A stretch of DNA of 64,000 nt, from positions 38,574,370 to 38,638,369 of the forward strand of contig CM054151.1 of NCBI GenBank assembly GCA_028751875.1, in the 5' to 3' direction. Shown piece by piece: positions 1-13,559 of this stretch. Below the pieces are notes generated by a model that was not told the origin of the DNA, ran no database searches, and saw only the letters and a list, made by a program, of their open reading frames with translations. How positions within the stretch are numbered: position 1 is the stretch's first letter; the number at the start of each line of letters is the position of its first letter. Source of the DNA: Rapana venosa. Taxonomy: Eukaryota; Mollusca; Gastropoda; Neogastropoda; Muricidae. A program made the translations under genes and the position numbers.

Positions 1-1800
1 GTCTAACTCAGCACAAAAGAATGTAATTTACTTTGATACCAATTGAAAATGAATGAAAGAGATTTACACTTTGGTGCTAACTCCATGTGAAGGAAGCAGC
101 TTTATACTTTGATACAAACTCGATATGAAGATTAAGGTCATGCACTTCAGTGGATCCACTGGTGAAACTTGGAGATGATGGAGAACCCCTCAAAGTTTAT
201 GAATTATGTATGTACCTCAGGTAATGCAAATCAGCCAATGCCTAATAACCAAGAACAAAGCAAGAATTGATTCAACCAAACAGAGAATGGTCCATCTAAA
301 TTTGAAAAGACATATCTAGGAAATGAGAAACTTAAAATAATGAGAAAACTATTTCCATTGTTTCAGAATGAAGTGATGGACATACTAAAAGCTGCGCATG
401 AAGACAGAATCAAAAGTGCAGATATGTGGTTCTACAGAAGACTCAATAATAAGCTGGACTAAAAGATGAACCAACCAAAGAATTTTGGATGGTCTGAACA
501 AACCTGAACTTTTTGGGGCCTGGTTAGGAAAAGGACAAGAAAATATTTTGGACATACTTTGAGACATCAGAGTTATGTATTGAAGACTGTGGCCCAGAGC
601 AAAAGGGAAGGAAAGAAACATCAGGGAAGACTACTGACTTCCAATGTAGAGAACATAGCCAAGTTGATGGAGCTACCGAAATATAAAATCTACAGAAGGA
701 TTTAAAACAGAGTGGGATGGAAACAGCTGACAGAGCATGTATCTGCGGATACTATCAAAATGATGTCACTGACAGGGGAATTCAATATGAAGGAAAAATG
801 TTGTACTTTGATATTAACTAAATGTGAAGATAAGAGCTTTATAGTTTGATACCAAGTAACTCAATGATAGATCATAGGCTAATTTTATACCAACTAACCC
901 AATATGAAGGAAAGAACTCTAATCTTTGACATCAACCAAATATGAAGGAAAAACTTGTGCTTTAATATTAACTAAACATGAAGAAAAGAACTCTATGCTT
1001 TAATACCAACTAAATATGAAGGAAAGAACTCTATGCTTTGACATCAACAAGATATAAAGGAAAGAACTCTGTACTTTGACTTCAACGAAATATGAAGGAA
1101 AACCAATTCTATATTTTGACAACTAAATATGAAGGAAAGAACTCTATGGTTTGATTGCAACTAAATATGAAAAAGAATTCTATGCTCTGACATCAACTAA
1201 ATATGAAGGGAAGAGCCCTATTTAGTTTGATACCTAGTAACTCAATGATAGAACTTTATACATTAGTTTGACAGCGACTAACCCAATATGAAGGAAAGAA
1301 CTCTATACTTTGATACCGAGAAACTATAACAGAGAACTTTATAGTTTGAACTCTATACCGTGTTACTAATTAATAACTCAAAATAGATGTTAGAACTTTT
1401 GTATGACACAAACTGAAAGGAAAGGACTTTGATACCAAGTAACTTGATATAAAGGAAGAACTTTTATATGATACAAACTGCATATGAAGGCAAGAGCTTT
1501 CATACCAATTAAAAGGAAAGCTTTATAAATTGTTCACTCAATATGATGGATAGAAACTAAGCTTAGCATAAACTTACTTACTGTAAAGGAAATATTTTAT
1601 CCTTTGAAGCCAATTTATTCAAAATTTAAAAAAATGAATACATGACACCAACAAACTCAACATGAAGAAAAAGGCATTTTTTAAACAAATTTTATATTTT
1701 GTCTTTAACTGGATATGGCAGAAAGACTTTGCACTTTGATAACTAAATATCAGAAAAGGATGGGGGGGGGGGGAAAGAAGACAATACCTTGATACCAACT
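1..1800. repeat. Degenerate AT-rich tandem array, unit about 35 bp
   Basis: Variants of CTTTGATACCAACTAA, then ATATGAAGGAAAGAACTCTA, recur from base 1 to about 165 and again from about 775 to 1800. The two parts are separated by a LINE relic. Copies are strongly diverged in sequence and length. No coding potential. Confidence 0.75.
165..775 (+). pseudogene. LINE C-terminal relic inside the AT-rich array
   Basis: Translation with frame breaks gives DRIKSADMWFYRRL then KYFGHTLRH and a Lys/Gly/Arg-rich segment. This is the C-terminal tail typical of RTE-like or craniofacial-like non-LTR reverse transcriptases (A.MW.YRR ... RYFGH). Several stops; dead. It interrupts the flanking tandem array. 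Confidence 0.5.
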
Positions 1801-2109
1801 TAATGAGTTAGTAACCCGTTTCTAAAATTTAATTTACTTGCGGTAACTATTTGTGCAGTTTTCTTCTTGGTTTCTTTTTCTTTTTTTTGAAACAAAATAA
1901 GGAGGATGTAATTAAATGCTGAGAAAAAAACAAGCCAGGCTAAGTTATTTGAGAGCTGCACTGATTCCCCTAACTTATTTCACAAGAAACCAAAACCATT
2001 TACATGTAAAAATTAAAAATAAATAAAAAATAAAAAGTCATGACAAGCATACATATAGCAATCTTTAGAGTCCAAATGATCAACTTTATATGACATGATG
2101 TCCCAGTGT

Positions 2110-3290
2110 CCAAGGTTCTGAAGTTTTTTTCCAGGGTGAAGTGTTTGCAATGACACTGTTAAGATCCTTTTGACAATGAAGTGTATATGATGATGATGTT
2201 GCAAAGATCCTTTCCATGGTGAAGTCTTTATGGTGACTTTGCAAAATTCCTTTCGACAGTGAAGTGTTTGCGATGACATTGCAAAGATCTTTTCCACAGT
2301 GAAGTGTCCATGGTGACATTGCGAAGATCCTTTTGACAGTGAAGCATTTGCGATGACGTTGCGAAGATCCTTTTGATGGTGAAGTGTTTGCAATGACGTT
2401 ACGAAGATCCTTTCCATGATGAAGTGTCTATGATGATGTTGCGAAGATCCTTTCCACGGTGAAGTGTATATGATGACATTGCGAAGACCCTTTCCATGGT
2501 GAAGTGTACATGATGACATTGTGAAGATCCTTTCCACAGTGAAGTGTTTGCAAAGATGTTGCAAAGATCCTTTCCATGGTAAACACTTCATACACTCTTA
2601 TGATGACATTGTGAAGATCCTTTCCACGGTGAAGTGTTTGCGATGACATTGTGAAGATTCTTTCCACGGCGAAGTGTTTGCGATGAAGCTGCGAAGATCC
2701 TTTCCACAGTGAAGTATTTGTGAAGACGTTAAGATCCTTTCCATGGTGAAGTGTCTTATGACCATGTTGCGAAGATCCTTTCCATGATGAAGTGTTTGCG
2801 ATGATGATGTGAAGATCCTTTTCATGGTGAAGTGGCTATGGCAATGTTGCAAAGATCCTTTTCATGGTGAAGTGTCTATGGAGATGTTGCAAAGATCCTT
2901 TTCATGGTGAAGTGTCTATGGAGATGTTGCGAAGATCCTTTTCATGGTGAAGTGTCTATGGCGATGTTGCGAAGATCCTTTCCACTGTGAAGTGTTTGTG
3001 ATGATATTGTGAAGATCCTTTCCTTGGTGAGGTGTCTATTGCGATGTTGCGAAGATCCTTTCCACTGTGAAGTGTTTGTGATGATATTGTGAAGATCCTT
3101 TCCTTGGTGAAGTGTCTATGGTGATGTTGAGAAGATCCTTTTCATTGTGATTGTTAAGATTGATGAAATCCATTTCATGTTGTGATGTGAAGATCCCTTT
3201 CATGTAGATGATGTGAAGATCCCTTTCATGTAGATGATGTGAAGATCCCTTTTAGGATGGTGATGTGAAGATCCTTTTCATGAAGTCAAG
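2110..3290. repeat. 40-bp minisatellite, about 29 copies
   Basis: The unit contains GAAGATCCTTTCCATGGTGA and then AGTG plus about 16 variable bases. For example GAAGATCC starts at 2403, 2443 and 2483. Copies differ at scattered sites and the array decays toward 3290. Because 40 is not a multiple of three, repeated peptide-like ORFs appear on the minus strand; they are by-products. Confidence 0.9.
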
Positions 3291-3726
3291 GAGGCATCTT
3301 CTGTGAAGAAAAAAAAAGTAATAAATGGTTGGCAAAGATACTTAAAAATATAACTATTAAATTTTTAAAATTCTTATAATAATACTATTATGATAATTTT
3401 TACTATTATTATCAATAAGCGTAATAATAATGCTAATCTATGCTGTGTGTATGTGTGTGTGCACACATGTGCTTTTCCGTAACCTACAAAATGCCGACAT
3501 GAATTTTGGGATCTTTAATGTGATCTTGTGTGTGTGTACATGCATGAAAGGAATTAAAGCAGAGACAGATCTGCACCTTCAGCTGACATGGGAGGTCATA
3601 AAATCCTCAACACCATGATGCTTGAGAGTTAATCATGTCAGTTAAACATGCAGTTGTTGGGAGGAAACTTGTCTCTTCGAAACAAAATTGCAGAAAAATC
3701 CCATACATTTGCTGGAGAAGTTTTCC

Positions 3727-4327
3727 TTAACCCGTACAGCGCGATGGGCCACGATCGTGGCTTCCAGGTAGACTGCGATGGGCCACGATCGTGGCCTTGC
3801 ATAAGTCAGGTTCAACATCAAGTTCATATTATTGTAACTTTAGGGTTACTAGGAGTGATGATGATCTGGAAAGGAATGTTGTTGACACCACCCTAAAGGA
3901 GTCAGTTGTGGAAGTGATAGGCTAGTGACCAACATAAGACGCTGAATGAAGTGGAGTCTTATCTCACACTTCTAATGCCTTTAAAACATGTTGCTTTGCC
4001 TTGTTGTTCATTCTGTTCTGTGTCTCTGCCATGAAAGGGGTGTAGTTGATGAAAAGTAGAGGGTGAGGTGGCTTACCTGTCAGGGAGTTTTTTCAATACA
4101 ATTTGTGGGATATCTCCTGCTACATACTAGGTAATGTCTTTTTTGTTTTTTGTATCACATTCTACATTGTCTCTACTTTCCAAAAATGTATAGGTTTACC
4201 TATCTAGTGTTAATCATAAGCGTGTAAAAACCCTAAAACAGAACAAGGTAGCCACTGCTAAACATTCTTGGTTTTAAGTGCAATTCCTGTGAGCGCCAAT
4301 AATTATATCCAGCAGTGGAAGGGTTAA
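3727..4327 (+). mobile_element. TTAA-flanked MITE, copy 1 (piggyBac-like)
   Basis: A 601-bp unit bounded by TTAACCCGTACAG at 3727 and by the reverse complement of TTAACCCTTCCAC ending at 4327, with TTAA at each edge. A second copy lies inverted at 54606-55275. Just inside the left end, GCGATGGGCCACGATCGTGG is present twice (3741 and 3775, 34 bp apart) around the palindrome GGCCACGATCGTGGCC. No transposase. Confidence 0.8.
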
Positions 4328-5064
4328 TATTGGGATGTGTATTGTCCACAGCACTGAAACACACCCTGAATACTTTGCAAGTGCAGACAATATTGTGAGT
4401 GTGTGTGTGCATGTGAGATTTTCTGACCTCAAAGAAAAACTCCTAGCTTAAATGTTTCTCTACAGAATACCATTAGTCTGGGGGAAAAATCCATGTGACA
4501 AACTATAACAAACATGGGCCATTATTTCTTCATTTATATTCCAAACAAAGACACATAACTCTTTGGTCCATGTCATTTATAGCCCCGACACCATAAAAGC
4601 CTTATCTGGATTGTCCTACCTTTCAACCAAGATTTGGCACCCAAACTGTGTTAAGAAGCTGTTCAAAATCCAAGTTGCATGAGGTGTTCTGGCTTACTTT
4701 GTAGTAATTCTTTGATTTAATGGAAAAGTCTATACAAAAATATATAAAAGAGAAAATGATGCGGCAGGAAAAGTGCCATATTTTGCCCGACTATCGCTAA
4801 ATACTTTAAAACTGTATTTTGCATATATATTTTCTTATATAATGCCTATAGCATGTGATAAAAATCTAGTGATTTTGTTTGACATTAACATAGTTATAGA
4901 CAATTTGATATACAGATTTTTTGCCGATTTTTTGTCAAAAATTTGGTGGTCCGTTTCAGAAACAGATGAGGTCATAGAATAAACTCCCTACAGCAATACC
5001 ACAGCCACACCCTGCTTTCTTATGTTTTCAAAATATTGTAAGCTCATGATATATGTAGGTGCAT

Positions 5065-5400
5065 TCCAACTTCAAGGATAATGTCTAAAGGGACTTTAGG
5101 GTGCTTGCAGTTTCTTTTTTTTGTACCTTTGTCATGTGTTCCTTCCAGCACAAAATGGCCCACTCTTCTGAAAGGGGGAACAGATAGTAACGTGTGCACA
5201 AAATTTTCTTCTTGCATTACTACAAGGGACCTGGGTTTAGAGTGTCATCCTAAAGACTTTGTAGGAGTTGAGCGAGTTCCAGTGTTAACTCTCGGGGTAT
5301 AATCCCCTTGCATGGATGTCTTGGTGGTAGCTTGATCCCACCACATGTCGAGATGAATATTCGCTTTAACCACTAAGCTATCCTGCACCCCCCCCCCCAC
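5065..5400 (-). mobile_element. SINE family S1 copy
   Basis: On the minus strand: a tRNA-like head (near 5390), a body with AAGTCTTTAGGATGA-like and AAAGTGCC-like blocks, and a 3' part ending in TTGAAG. The same body recurs more than a dozen times in the window in both orientations. Diverged; A box barely recognisable. Confidence 0.7.
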
Positions 5401-5404
5401 CCCC

Positions 5405-5595
5405 TGGCCAATCCTGTATAATTGAGACACTGAATATTGGATCCCACAATGCTAAGCTGTGGAACACCCAACAACAACAAATGTCACACTCCTACCTTAC
5501 TCTCTGCTTCCACCTGCTCGTGCCTCATCCTCAGGCATTGAAGTACCTAGGACGGGAACATTCTCTTTGACTCATTCTGCACAAAAACGAGACAT
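5405..5595. repeat. Unclassified 190-bp repeat, copy 1
   Basis: Contains TGTGGAACACCCAACAACAA and CTCAGGCATTGAAGTACCTA. Near-identical copies lie at 7660-7870 and 8338-8500. Family not recognised. Confidence 0.75.
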
Positions 5596-5679
5596 ACTGA
5601 ATCAAATATCGGTACATATAAACACAAAGAATCCTAAAGAACGGCAAAAATCCACACCTCTTAACACCTTGTCCAAAAT

Positions 5680-6180
5680 GGAAACTCGGAAAGCAAATTT
5701 TGATATCAATTATCTTTTTAAACAAAGACAATGGGCTTATTCTTATGTAAAGGTGCACCTCGAAAATACATACCCTTCTCATCTTAAAATATACACCAAT
5801 GGATTCCTTCTTGAAAATAAGGAAGCAGGGGCAGCATTCATAATTCCAGCTTTAAAGATTGAAAAGTCCTATTATATTGGCAAAAATCATTACAGCTGTT
5901 TTAATGGCTTTGTACTTCCTGCTCAATTTTCCTAATACTGTTTTGCAGATTTTCTGTGTTGACTCTAAATCTGTATTATAGTCTCTTGGTAACTCTGAAT
6001 TGATTGCTAGGCAGGATCTTATAAATGAAATTAATAATTTGGTACACTTCCTACTTTTGAGAGGTTCAAATGTTACTCTCTGCTGGATTTCATCTCACAG
6101 TGGTATTTATTTTAACGAGAAAGTTGATAAAGCAGCTAAAAAAAAACAGCAAATCACTCTAGTTGGTCAACTGTTTTACA
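5680..6180 (+). pseudogene. RNase H domain relic of a non-LTR retrotransposon
   Basis: Translation gives HLKIYTNGFLLENKEAGAAF and, after frame breaks, VTLCWISSHSGIYFNEKVDK then AAKK. These are the first strand (YTDGS, with Asp changed to Asn here) and the last motif (WVPSH.GI..NE..D..AK) of RNase H domains in I/ingi-type LINEs. Interrupted by stops and a missing catalytic Asp, so inactive. Confidence 0.7.
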
Positions 6181-6286
6181 GGTTCTTGTTCTCTCTATGA
6201 GGATTATTGTTATACTTTGCTTCAAAATGTTTGCTGGAAACAGAAAACAGGAAGAGGCTGGTTATCCCCAGTACTATTGTTCACAT

Positions 6287-6402
6287 CTGGTGGTCTAGAG
6301 GTAACGCGCCTGTCTAGAAAGCGAAAAGTCCGGGTTCGTATCCCGTCTGGGTCCGAAACTTTTCCCCCATCCATTAGACCATGAGTGGTGGTCTGGGCGC
6401 TA

Positions 6403-6433
<31 letters not shown>

Positions 6434-6705
6434 CGTGTGTTACAGAAAATTATGCAGCGCACGAAAAAGAACCCACGGCAACAAGAGAGTTGTCCCTGGC
6501 AAAATTCTTAGAAAAAAGCCACTCTGATAGGGAAAGAAATACAGTTGCAGACCAAAAAAAAAAAAAAAAAAAAAAGAAAGAAAAAAAAATGGGGTGGCGC
6601 TGCTCTTGTGGCGACGTGCTCTCCCCGGGGAGAGCAGCCCGAATTTCACGCAGAGAAATCTCGTGACTTAAAGTGGTATAAATAAATAAATAAATAAATA
6701 AATTG
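6287..6705 (+). mobile_element. SINE family S2, near full length
   Basis: The tRNA-derived head has an A box (TGGTCTAGAGG) and B box (GGGTTCGTATCCC) in correct spacing. A body follows with CTAGTCTTTCGGATGAGACG, AAAGAACCCACGGCAACAAG, a poly(A)-rich stretch at 6554-6588 and GGGGAGAGCAGCCCGAATTT. It ends in (AAAT)n at 6680-6704. Related truncated copies lie at 8648-8875 and near 41280. Confidence 0.85.
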
Positions 6706-7118
6706 AAAATATTCTTTGTGCTGAGTATGGCTTTCAGAAATCTTGTACTAGAAAAATTGTTTCTCTGATTCAGACTGAAATTAAATGTCTTTCAAGCAAA
6801 ATTTGCCAAAAATATACATTGCATATGCGATGAAAAACTTTCAAATATTCATGTTTTGTACCAATGTAAGATACCTAATGGAATCCGCAAGTACCTTTAC
6901 GTGCAAGGATATGGCAGGAATAGCACTGGCGTAGTCTTCCCATCCATCAGTGACTTGACTGGTGTCTTCCATCATGTTGTTGATTTCTGCTGTTGCCTAC
7001 CATGACATTGACTTGACTGGTGTAGTCATCCATGGCCTCAGTGGGGTCTGCAAAGGAAAACGGGTGTGCATGCGTATCAACATGTTCCGTTTTATTTCAA
7101 TTAAAGAAATTTAATGGT

Positions 7119-8500
<1,382 letters not shown>

Positions 8501-8647
8501 AAACACGCACACACAAAATGACACATACATGCACACAAACACTAATGCACACATACAATCTACACACACACACACATACACACTCTACACACACATGTGC
8601 ATGCATGCACACACACACACACACACACAGAGATACGCACGTGTAAC

Positions 8648-8875
8648 ACAACAACCAGTGCCTAGCCAGCAAGAGGTGGGGGTTTGATTCCGGTTTCAGG
8701 CCAATTTTCTCCCTATCCACTGGACCCTAAGTGGTAATCTGGATGCTAGTCTTTCAGATGAGAAGATTAAGCAAGGTTCCAAGTACAGCACACATTCAGA
8801 GTATATAAAAGAACCTACTGCAACAATAAAGTTGTCTCTCAATGGCCTTCTCTTCTGAAAAAAGTTACAGGTTTA
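8648..8875 (+). mobile_element. SINE family S2, diverged copy
   Basis: Shows the B box region GTTTGATTCCGG, then GGATGCTAGTCTTTCAGATG and AAAGAACCTACTGCAACAAT in the S2 order. The 3' end is missing. A minus-strand S1 fragment follows at about 8880-8995. Confidence 0.65.
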
Positions 8876-8995
8876 AACATGTAATTGTATGCAAGATGAT
8901 CTCAGATGTGCATGTCTTGTAAAAGGGACGTCAGTTCATAGTATCATCCTAAGGACTTTTGGAGAAGTAGAGTTGGTACTGATTTTTTAATGTGC

Positions 8996-10250
8996 TAACA
9001 TACTCGTACAACTGAACAGTACTGTGACAAAACACACAAGATAGCCGACTCATAATTTTAGTACTCTTCACTAATTCAGGATATAGATATATTCCTATTT
9101 ACCAGCCTGTACCCATCCAACTCCTCACAAACACTTGTGTAAACCCTCAAAATCAGAACAAGTCCCACTATCATCCTCATCTCGAATGCTGTACATTCTG
9201 AATTTGTTAAAAGTTTCTGTTTCAATCATGTGGAAGTGGCAGTAGCACCAACTTTCGATTTTGATTCATCTGATTCTTCATCACTATCTTCGTTTTTGTG
9301 CTCTGCCACATCTGAACAATCAGTTTTCTGAGCTTTGTGAATCTATTTCCACAAAATATACGTTTACAAGAACCTTTCCTCTTCTTGTCTTGTCAGAAAG
9401 CATAGCTTAGGCAGTAACAGACAAGAACCTCTAAACTGTAGAAAACACTCAAATCCTGTATACAATACACAGGGGGAGCCCTGTCACTTACACAAGGGAA
9501 ATCATTCCGCTAAACGTCTTAGTACCGCATACAGTCAAAAATGCCTTGTGCTAGATACATAATATGAAATTCAAAACTGGACCAGTTTTTTGTTAGCGAA
9601 CCGACACTTGACTCACACCTACCCCATATGTCTGGATATCTCAATACTGAGTTTGGGAAAGAAATGTCGCTTGGTATGAAACTAGATAGATGTATCATGT
9701 TTAAGTATTCAAAAAAGTGATTTTCTTCGGTGATACTGGCCCCTTAACATTCCAACCTACAACTTGCAGCAGTCAGAAGTTTTCAAAGACTGTGTTTTTC
9801 TCTCCTTGGTTTGATGTGTATTCTCTGCTAAGTGGTTTAGACTGGTAAACTTTCATAATGAAACAATTTATTAAAGCAGCGGGGAGTGTGCAATGCCCTA
9901 GGAAGGACTTGGGAATGAGAACTTCGTTGTTGAGCGCTCTGACAGCAATTATAACTGTATGAGCGAAAATTAATGCATTGTGCACCTTAAGCACCTGATA
10001 AGTCAGGCCCAGCGCATTCGATGCATGGGAGGAAAAAAGGCAGGAAAATGGACTGAGAAGGCAGAAAATAGACAGGGTGGAGGTGAGAGGAATAAAAGGC
10101 ACAATGCAGAAACAAAGATAGGAGAGAAAAAAAAGGGAATTCCTAGCACAGAATTTCCAGAATGTGGGTATACTATTTATACTGACAGGCCCCTGGCATT
10201 CTACAGGGAAGGAATGATAAATGATTTCAGCAAATGTGTTAAATATTGCT
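8996..10250. other. No gene seen; one dispersed repeat at 9990-10210
   Basis: No coding exon or RNA gene could be supported. Bases 9990-10210 (GAGAAGGCAGAAAATAGACA ... TTATACTGACAGGC) match, in reverse orientation, 14480-14680, so they belong to an unclassified dispersed repeat. Confidence 0.5.
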
Positions 10251-10254
10251 GAAA

Positions 10255-10470
10255 ATCATATAATTACATTCTTAATGTACCCAAATTTTGAAGCTGATAT
10301 CAACCCAGTTCTTTATTTACTTCTTTAAGAATAGGACAATCAAAAAGTAGATGATGGAATGTAATGGCATGAGAAAATGAGTATGTCCCACTTTTGGAGT
10401 ATTTTGTATAGCAAGCATTTCATCATTATTAATTTTCACTATATTTCTTGGCAAAGAAAGACTTTTAAAA
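10255..10470 (-). pseudogene. LINE C-terminal relic
   Basis: On the minus strand one frame reads HAITFHHLLFDCPILKEVNK, like the zinc-knuckle-containing C-terminus (HLLF.CP) of RNase H-bearing LINEs. Short and broken. Confidence 0.4.
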
Positions 10471-10479
10471 TGCAACTTC

Positions 10480-11718
10480 CGCAATTTAGATTACACAGAA
10501 CTGTCAAAAATAATTTGATTTGTCTAGTGATCATTTCAATCCAGTTTTACACAAATCGTTTGTTTTCAATATGTTTAAAGCTCTTTCTTCTGTTAGAAAA
10601 TCCACAACTTCATAGACCCATGTGATCAAAGTCAAATAGTCTTGAACCACTCAGCTACATTTTTCATCAAAAAATTTCGCAAACAAGAACGGTTGAGTAG
10701 TGGCCCAAACTTTATTCTGTAGATGGCAAGTTTGGAAGTTACCATCAAACTTTTCCCAACATAAAAGAAAATAGACTGAAGTGACCTTTACTTCATAGAC
10801 ATAAAAGTAACTTCACTCACCTTTGTCATTTCATGCTGTGGTAGGAGAGCTGTGATGATCGTCAAGCATGGACTGTCACCAGAAATCACCAGAGCTGGCT
10901 GTCTTCTGTCATAGGCTTTATTGGGGGAGGGGGAGACAGGTTTGCATCTGTGCTCTTCAGTCTTTAGTGGATGTCCTTCCAGTTCAGAGAAGGCCTCTTA
11001 TTCACAAAGTCATCAGCTTCCTTGGAGGTGGTTCTTCAGGCCCAGTCTGTAGGCTCAGAGTCTGCAGTAGTGGGGGGCCCAGGAAGTTCGCAGCAATTTC
11101 TGTCAGTTGGTTTGTAGCCTGTATTCTTTTGTGGAGGTGGATGTTCTGGTGCTGCGTGTCTTGGGCCTGATGGGCGATGGTTTGCCAGCATGCTTCTCCA
11201 GTTCTTTTAGTTTTATGTTGCACCAGAGGAGGTTGGCTTTCGCAAGAGTCTACTTGTTGTTGGGTGTTTGTTGTTGTTGGCCTTGCGTCTTTGTATAAGC
11301 AAGCTGTTGGTATGTCTGGAAAACAGGCAAACAAAATAATTGCCAGTCAAGAGTGCCAGACCATCACATAGTACATTGGTCAAGCCAAGATATACTGGCA
11401 ATCTAGTTTACTGTGGTCATGTACCGTGATTCAAGAGCTCACACGCATTTAATTCAAGCGCTCTGATTTGTCTGTGCAAGATATAGCGCTATACAAATTC
11501 CATTTATTATTATTATAATTAATTCAGCGGCTGTATACAGTGGAAGACAAAGAAAGGCAGAAGAAATATTATTAAAGTAGAATGGGCAGGAAACGCCTTT
11601 GCAAAGACTGAAGGTTTAGTACCACAAAAAATTGTTCTTGGGTGTTTCCCTGCAAAATATCCTTGGGTTACCCAAAAAGACATTCATCACACTTGGGGGA
11701 TCACTGTGAGACTGTAAA

Positions 11719-11757
<39 letters not shown>

Positions 11758-12790
11758 ACAAGTGTGAGACAGCAGGCAGAACACATCCTAGCATTATAGT
11801 ATTGGTTAGTTTGGGAGGGGAGGGGTGTCTTGAAAAGTTATATTTCTTGAATATTTTTCTTTCTAGTATGACTGCAGCATACCAAGAAACTATATTCAGT
11901 TATAATTGGGTCTGTAACGTATAAGCATATTATCATAATGATGAACATGTGCTTGCTAGCTTCTGAATGATTCTGCTTAATTATTTCTTCCAGCACACTG
12001 TAAGCTTGTTGATCAATACCAGTTGATATATATTTACTGAATGTTTTGTTTCAGAGGACTTTTTTTTTAAAGTCAAACTTAGAACGTATTTTCCATCAAA
12101 GATTGTGGCAAACGTTGTGTTAATAAACTTGCTCTATATAAACTACAGACCCTAAATACCTGAATATGCATTACATTGCAACGTTTCCATCTGCACCCCT
12201 TTTCAAGATGCCTGTCTTCTGCTATGTATCCAAGTATTGTTAATGCCCAAAACAAAATCTTCAGATGTCAACATTTCCAAATTCTATAGCTCTCTCCCCT
12301 TTTCGTCAACAAAAAGGCTATAGGAAAAAGGGGAGCAGTTGAAATCTTTTCCACTTCAAGCATTTCATTTGACTATGACAAACGTGTGCATAACGCTTTT
12401 TATGACGCTAAGGCTACACAACAAAATCCTCCCATTACATCTCTTGTCTTTAAATGTCACGATAAACAATTTGGCTCAGGGAATCGGGCTCAGTGATAAA
12501 ACATTTAAGGCCTAGCTAAAGGATTCAGATTTGTGACCCCACCAAGGCAATTGCTTCACCACTCCACCGAGTCATTTAGTTCACGGAATTCGTGACACAA
12601 CCTAATCTTTTAGTTCATGATACTGCTAAACCAGAGATGACTCTAAACCAGGGGGGGAAAACCCTCTAATCCAGGGGTCCTGTTTAAACTCCTAGAGTTC
12701 ACATTCGAAATTTTCTCAGTGGTAATCGTGATAATTGTCAAAATGTTTACAAATCTTTTGTTTCAATTTTTACAACAAATACATTTGACC
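10480..12790. other. No gene seen; solo LINE 3' tail and a GA microsatellite
   Basis: Bases 11445-11520 (CGCTCTGATTTGTCTGTGCA, ATATAGCGCTATACAAATTC, then ATTATT) are a solo copy of the 3' tail of the L2-like LINE found at 28250-28335. A (GA)n run lies at 11725-11755. An open stretch of 110 codons on the minus strand (11002-11334) has no recognisable domain and is not called. Confidence 0.5.
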
Positions 12791-12793
12791 TTT

Positions 12794-13092
12794 GGGGACG
12801 GGATAGCTCAGTGGTCGGAGCACTCGCTTTCCCCCAGCCAAGTTAAGCAGCGTCGAGCGTGGTTACCACTTGGATGGGTGACCTTTTGGGCGCCTTGGCT
12901 TCAGTACAGTTCCCCCAGTTCACCCAGCTGTAAATGGGTACATGCCCTCTTTAGGGTCAGGGAAGGTAAAGCAGCGAGGGAGAGGAGATGGGCGCCGCCC
13001 TCAATATGCTGGCCCTAGAGAAGTGAGGTCTCTGACGCCTCGCTCCCCTACGACCTTATAGGTTATGGGACTCCTTTACCTTTTACCTTTTT
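12794..13092 (+). mobile_element. SINE family S3, tRNA/5S rRNA chimera, copy 1
   Basis: Starts GGGGACGGGATAGCTCAGTG, a tRNA-type 5' end with a perfect A box (TAGCTCAGTGG). No B box follows. Instead 12838-12890 reads like the 3' half of 5S rRNA: AAGTTAAGCAG (box A), CGTCGAG (intermediate element), TGGTTACCACTTGGATGGGT then GACC (box C). The body ends in T-rich sequence near 13092. A second copy lies at 20609. Confidence 0.82.
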
Positions 13093-13559
13093 TTTTTACT
13101 TCGTTGCTACTCTAAATTACCACAAAAAAATTTTTTTAATAAAGTACTCACGAGTTCTGCTTTCTCTTGAAAGTCTTTATAAAGGTTTGTTGATATTGGA
13201 GCCCTCTGGATATTTTTGCCTTTTTCATCGGTGATAATGACCAGCACAGTGTGGGCTTCTCTGGCCGTTTGAAACGAAACTAGCAACTCACCTTAGCTAC
13301 TTCAACAGGGACAGGAGTTGTAGGTGTAAGCAACAGTGTTTACAGTTCAGGTTTAAGGTTAAGTTCAGCTAGCTGCTAATGTTTAGCCATTAGCTTTTTC
13401 TTTCTATGGAAAGGGGGAGGGGGGTAACCAGGCTTGGTTTGGGTTGCAAATTTGTATGCAGCATTTATGATATCCCTAGGCCCTGTTAAAGTACAAGCTG
13501 GTTTGGGGGCAAATTACAAAACTGGTCATATATTTACCCTCTACTCTAGTGTTCAAACA

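Noticed and set aside
2013..2852. Minus-strand open frames with repeated HFTMERIF and TLHHGKDL peptides
   Set aside because: They are translations of the 40-bp minisatellite in different frames (40 is not a multiple of 3). No start context, domain or splice evidence.
2110..3290. CRISPR-like array
   Set aside because: Repeats are directly tandem with no unique spacers and diverge gradually; the host is an animal.
11002..11334. 110-codon minus-strand open frame
   Set aside because: No recognisable domain, no supporting splice pattern, and overlapping open frames on the other strand; probably chance.
12838..12890. 5S rRNA gene
   Set aside because: Only the 3' half resembles 5S rRNA, and it is embedded in a repeated SINE with a tRNA-like start.
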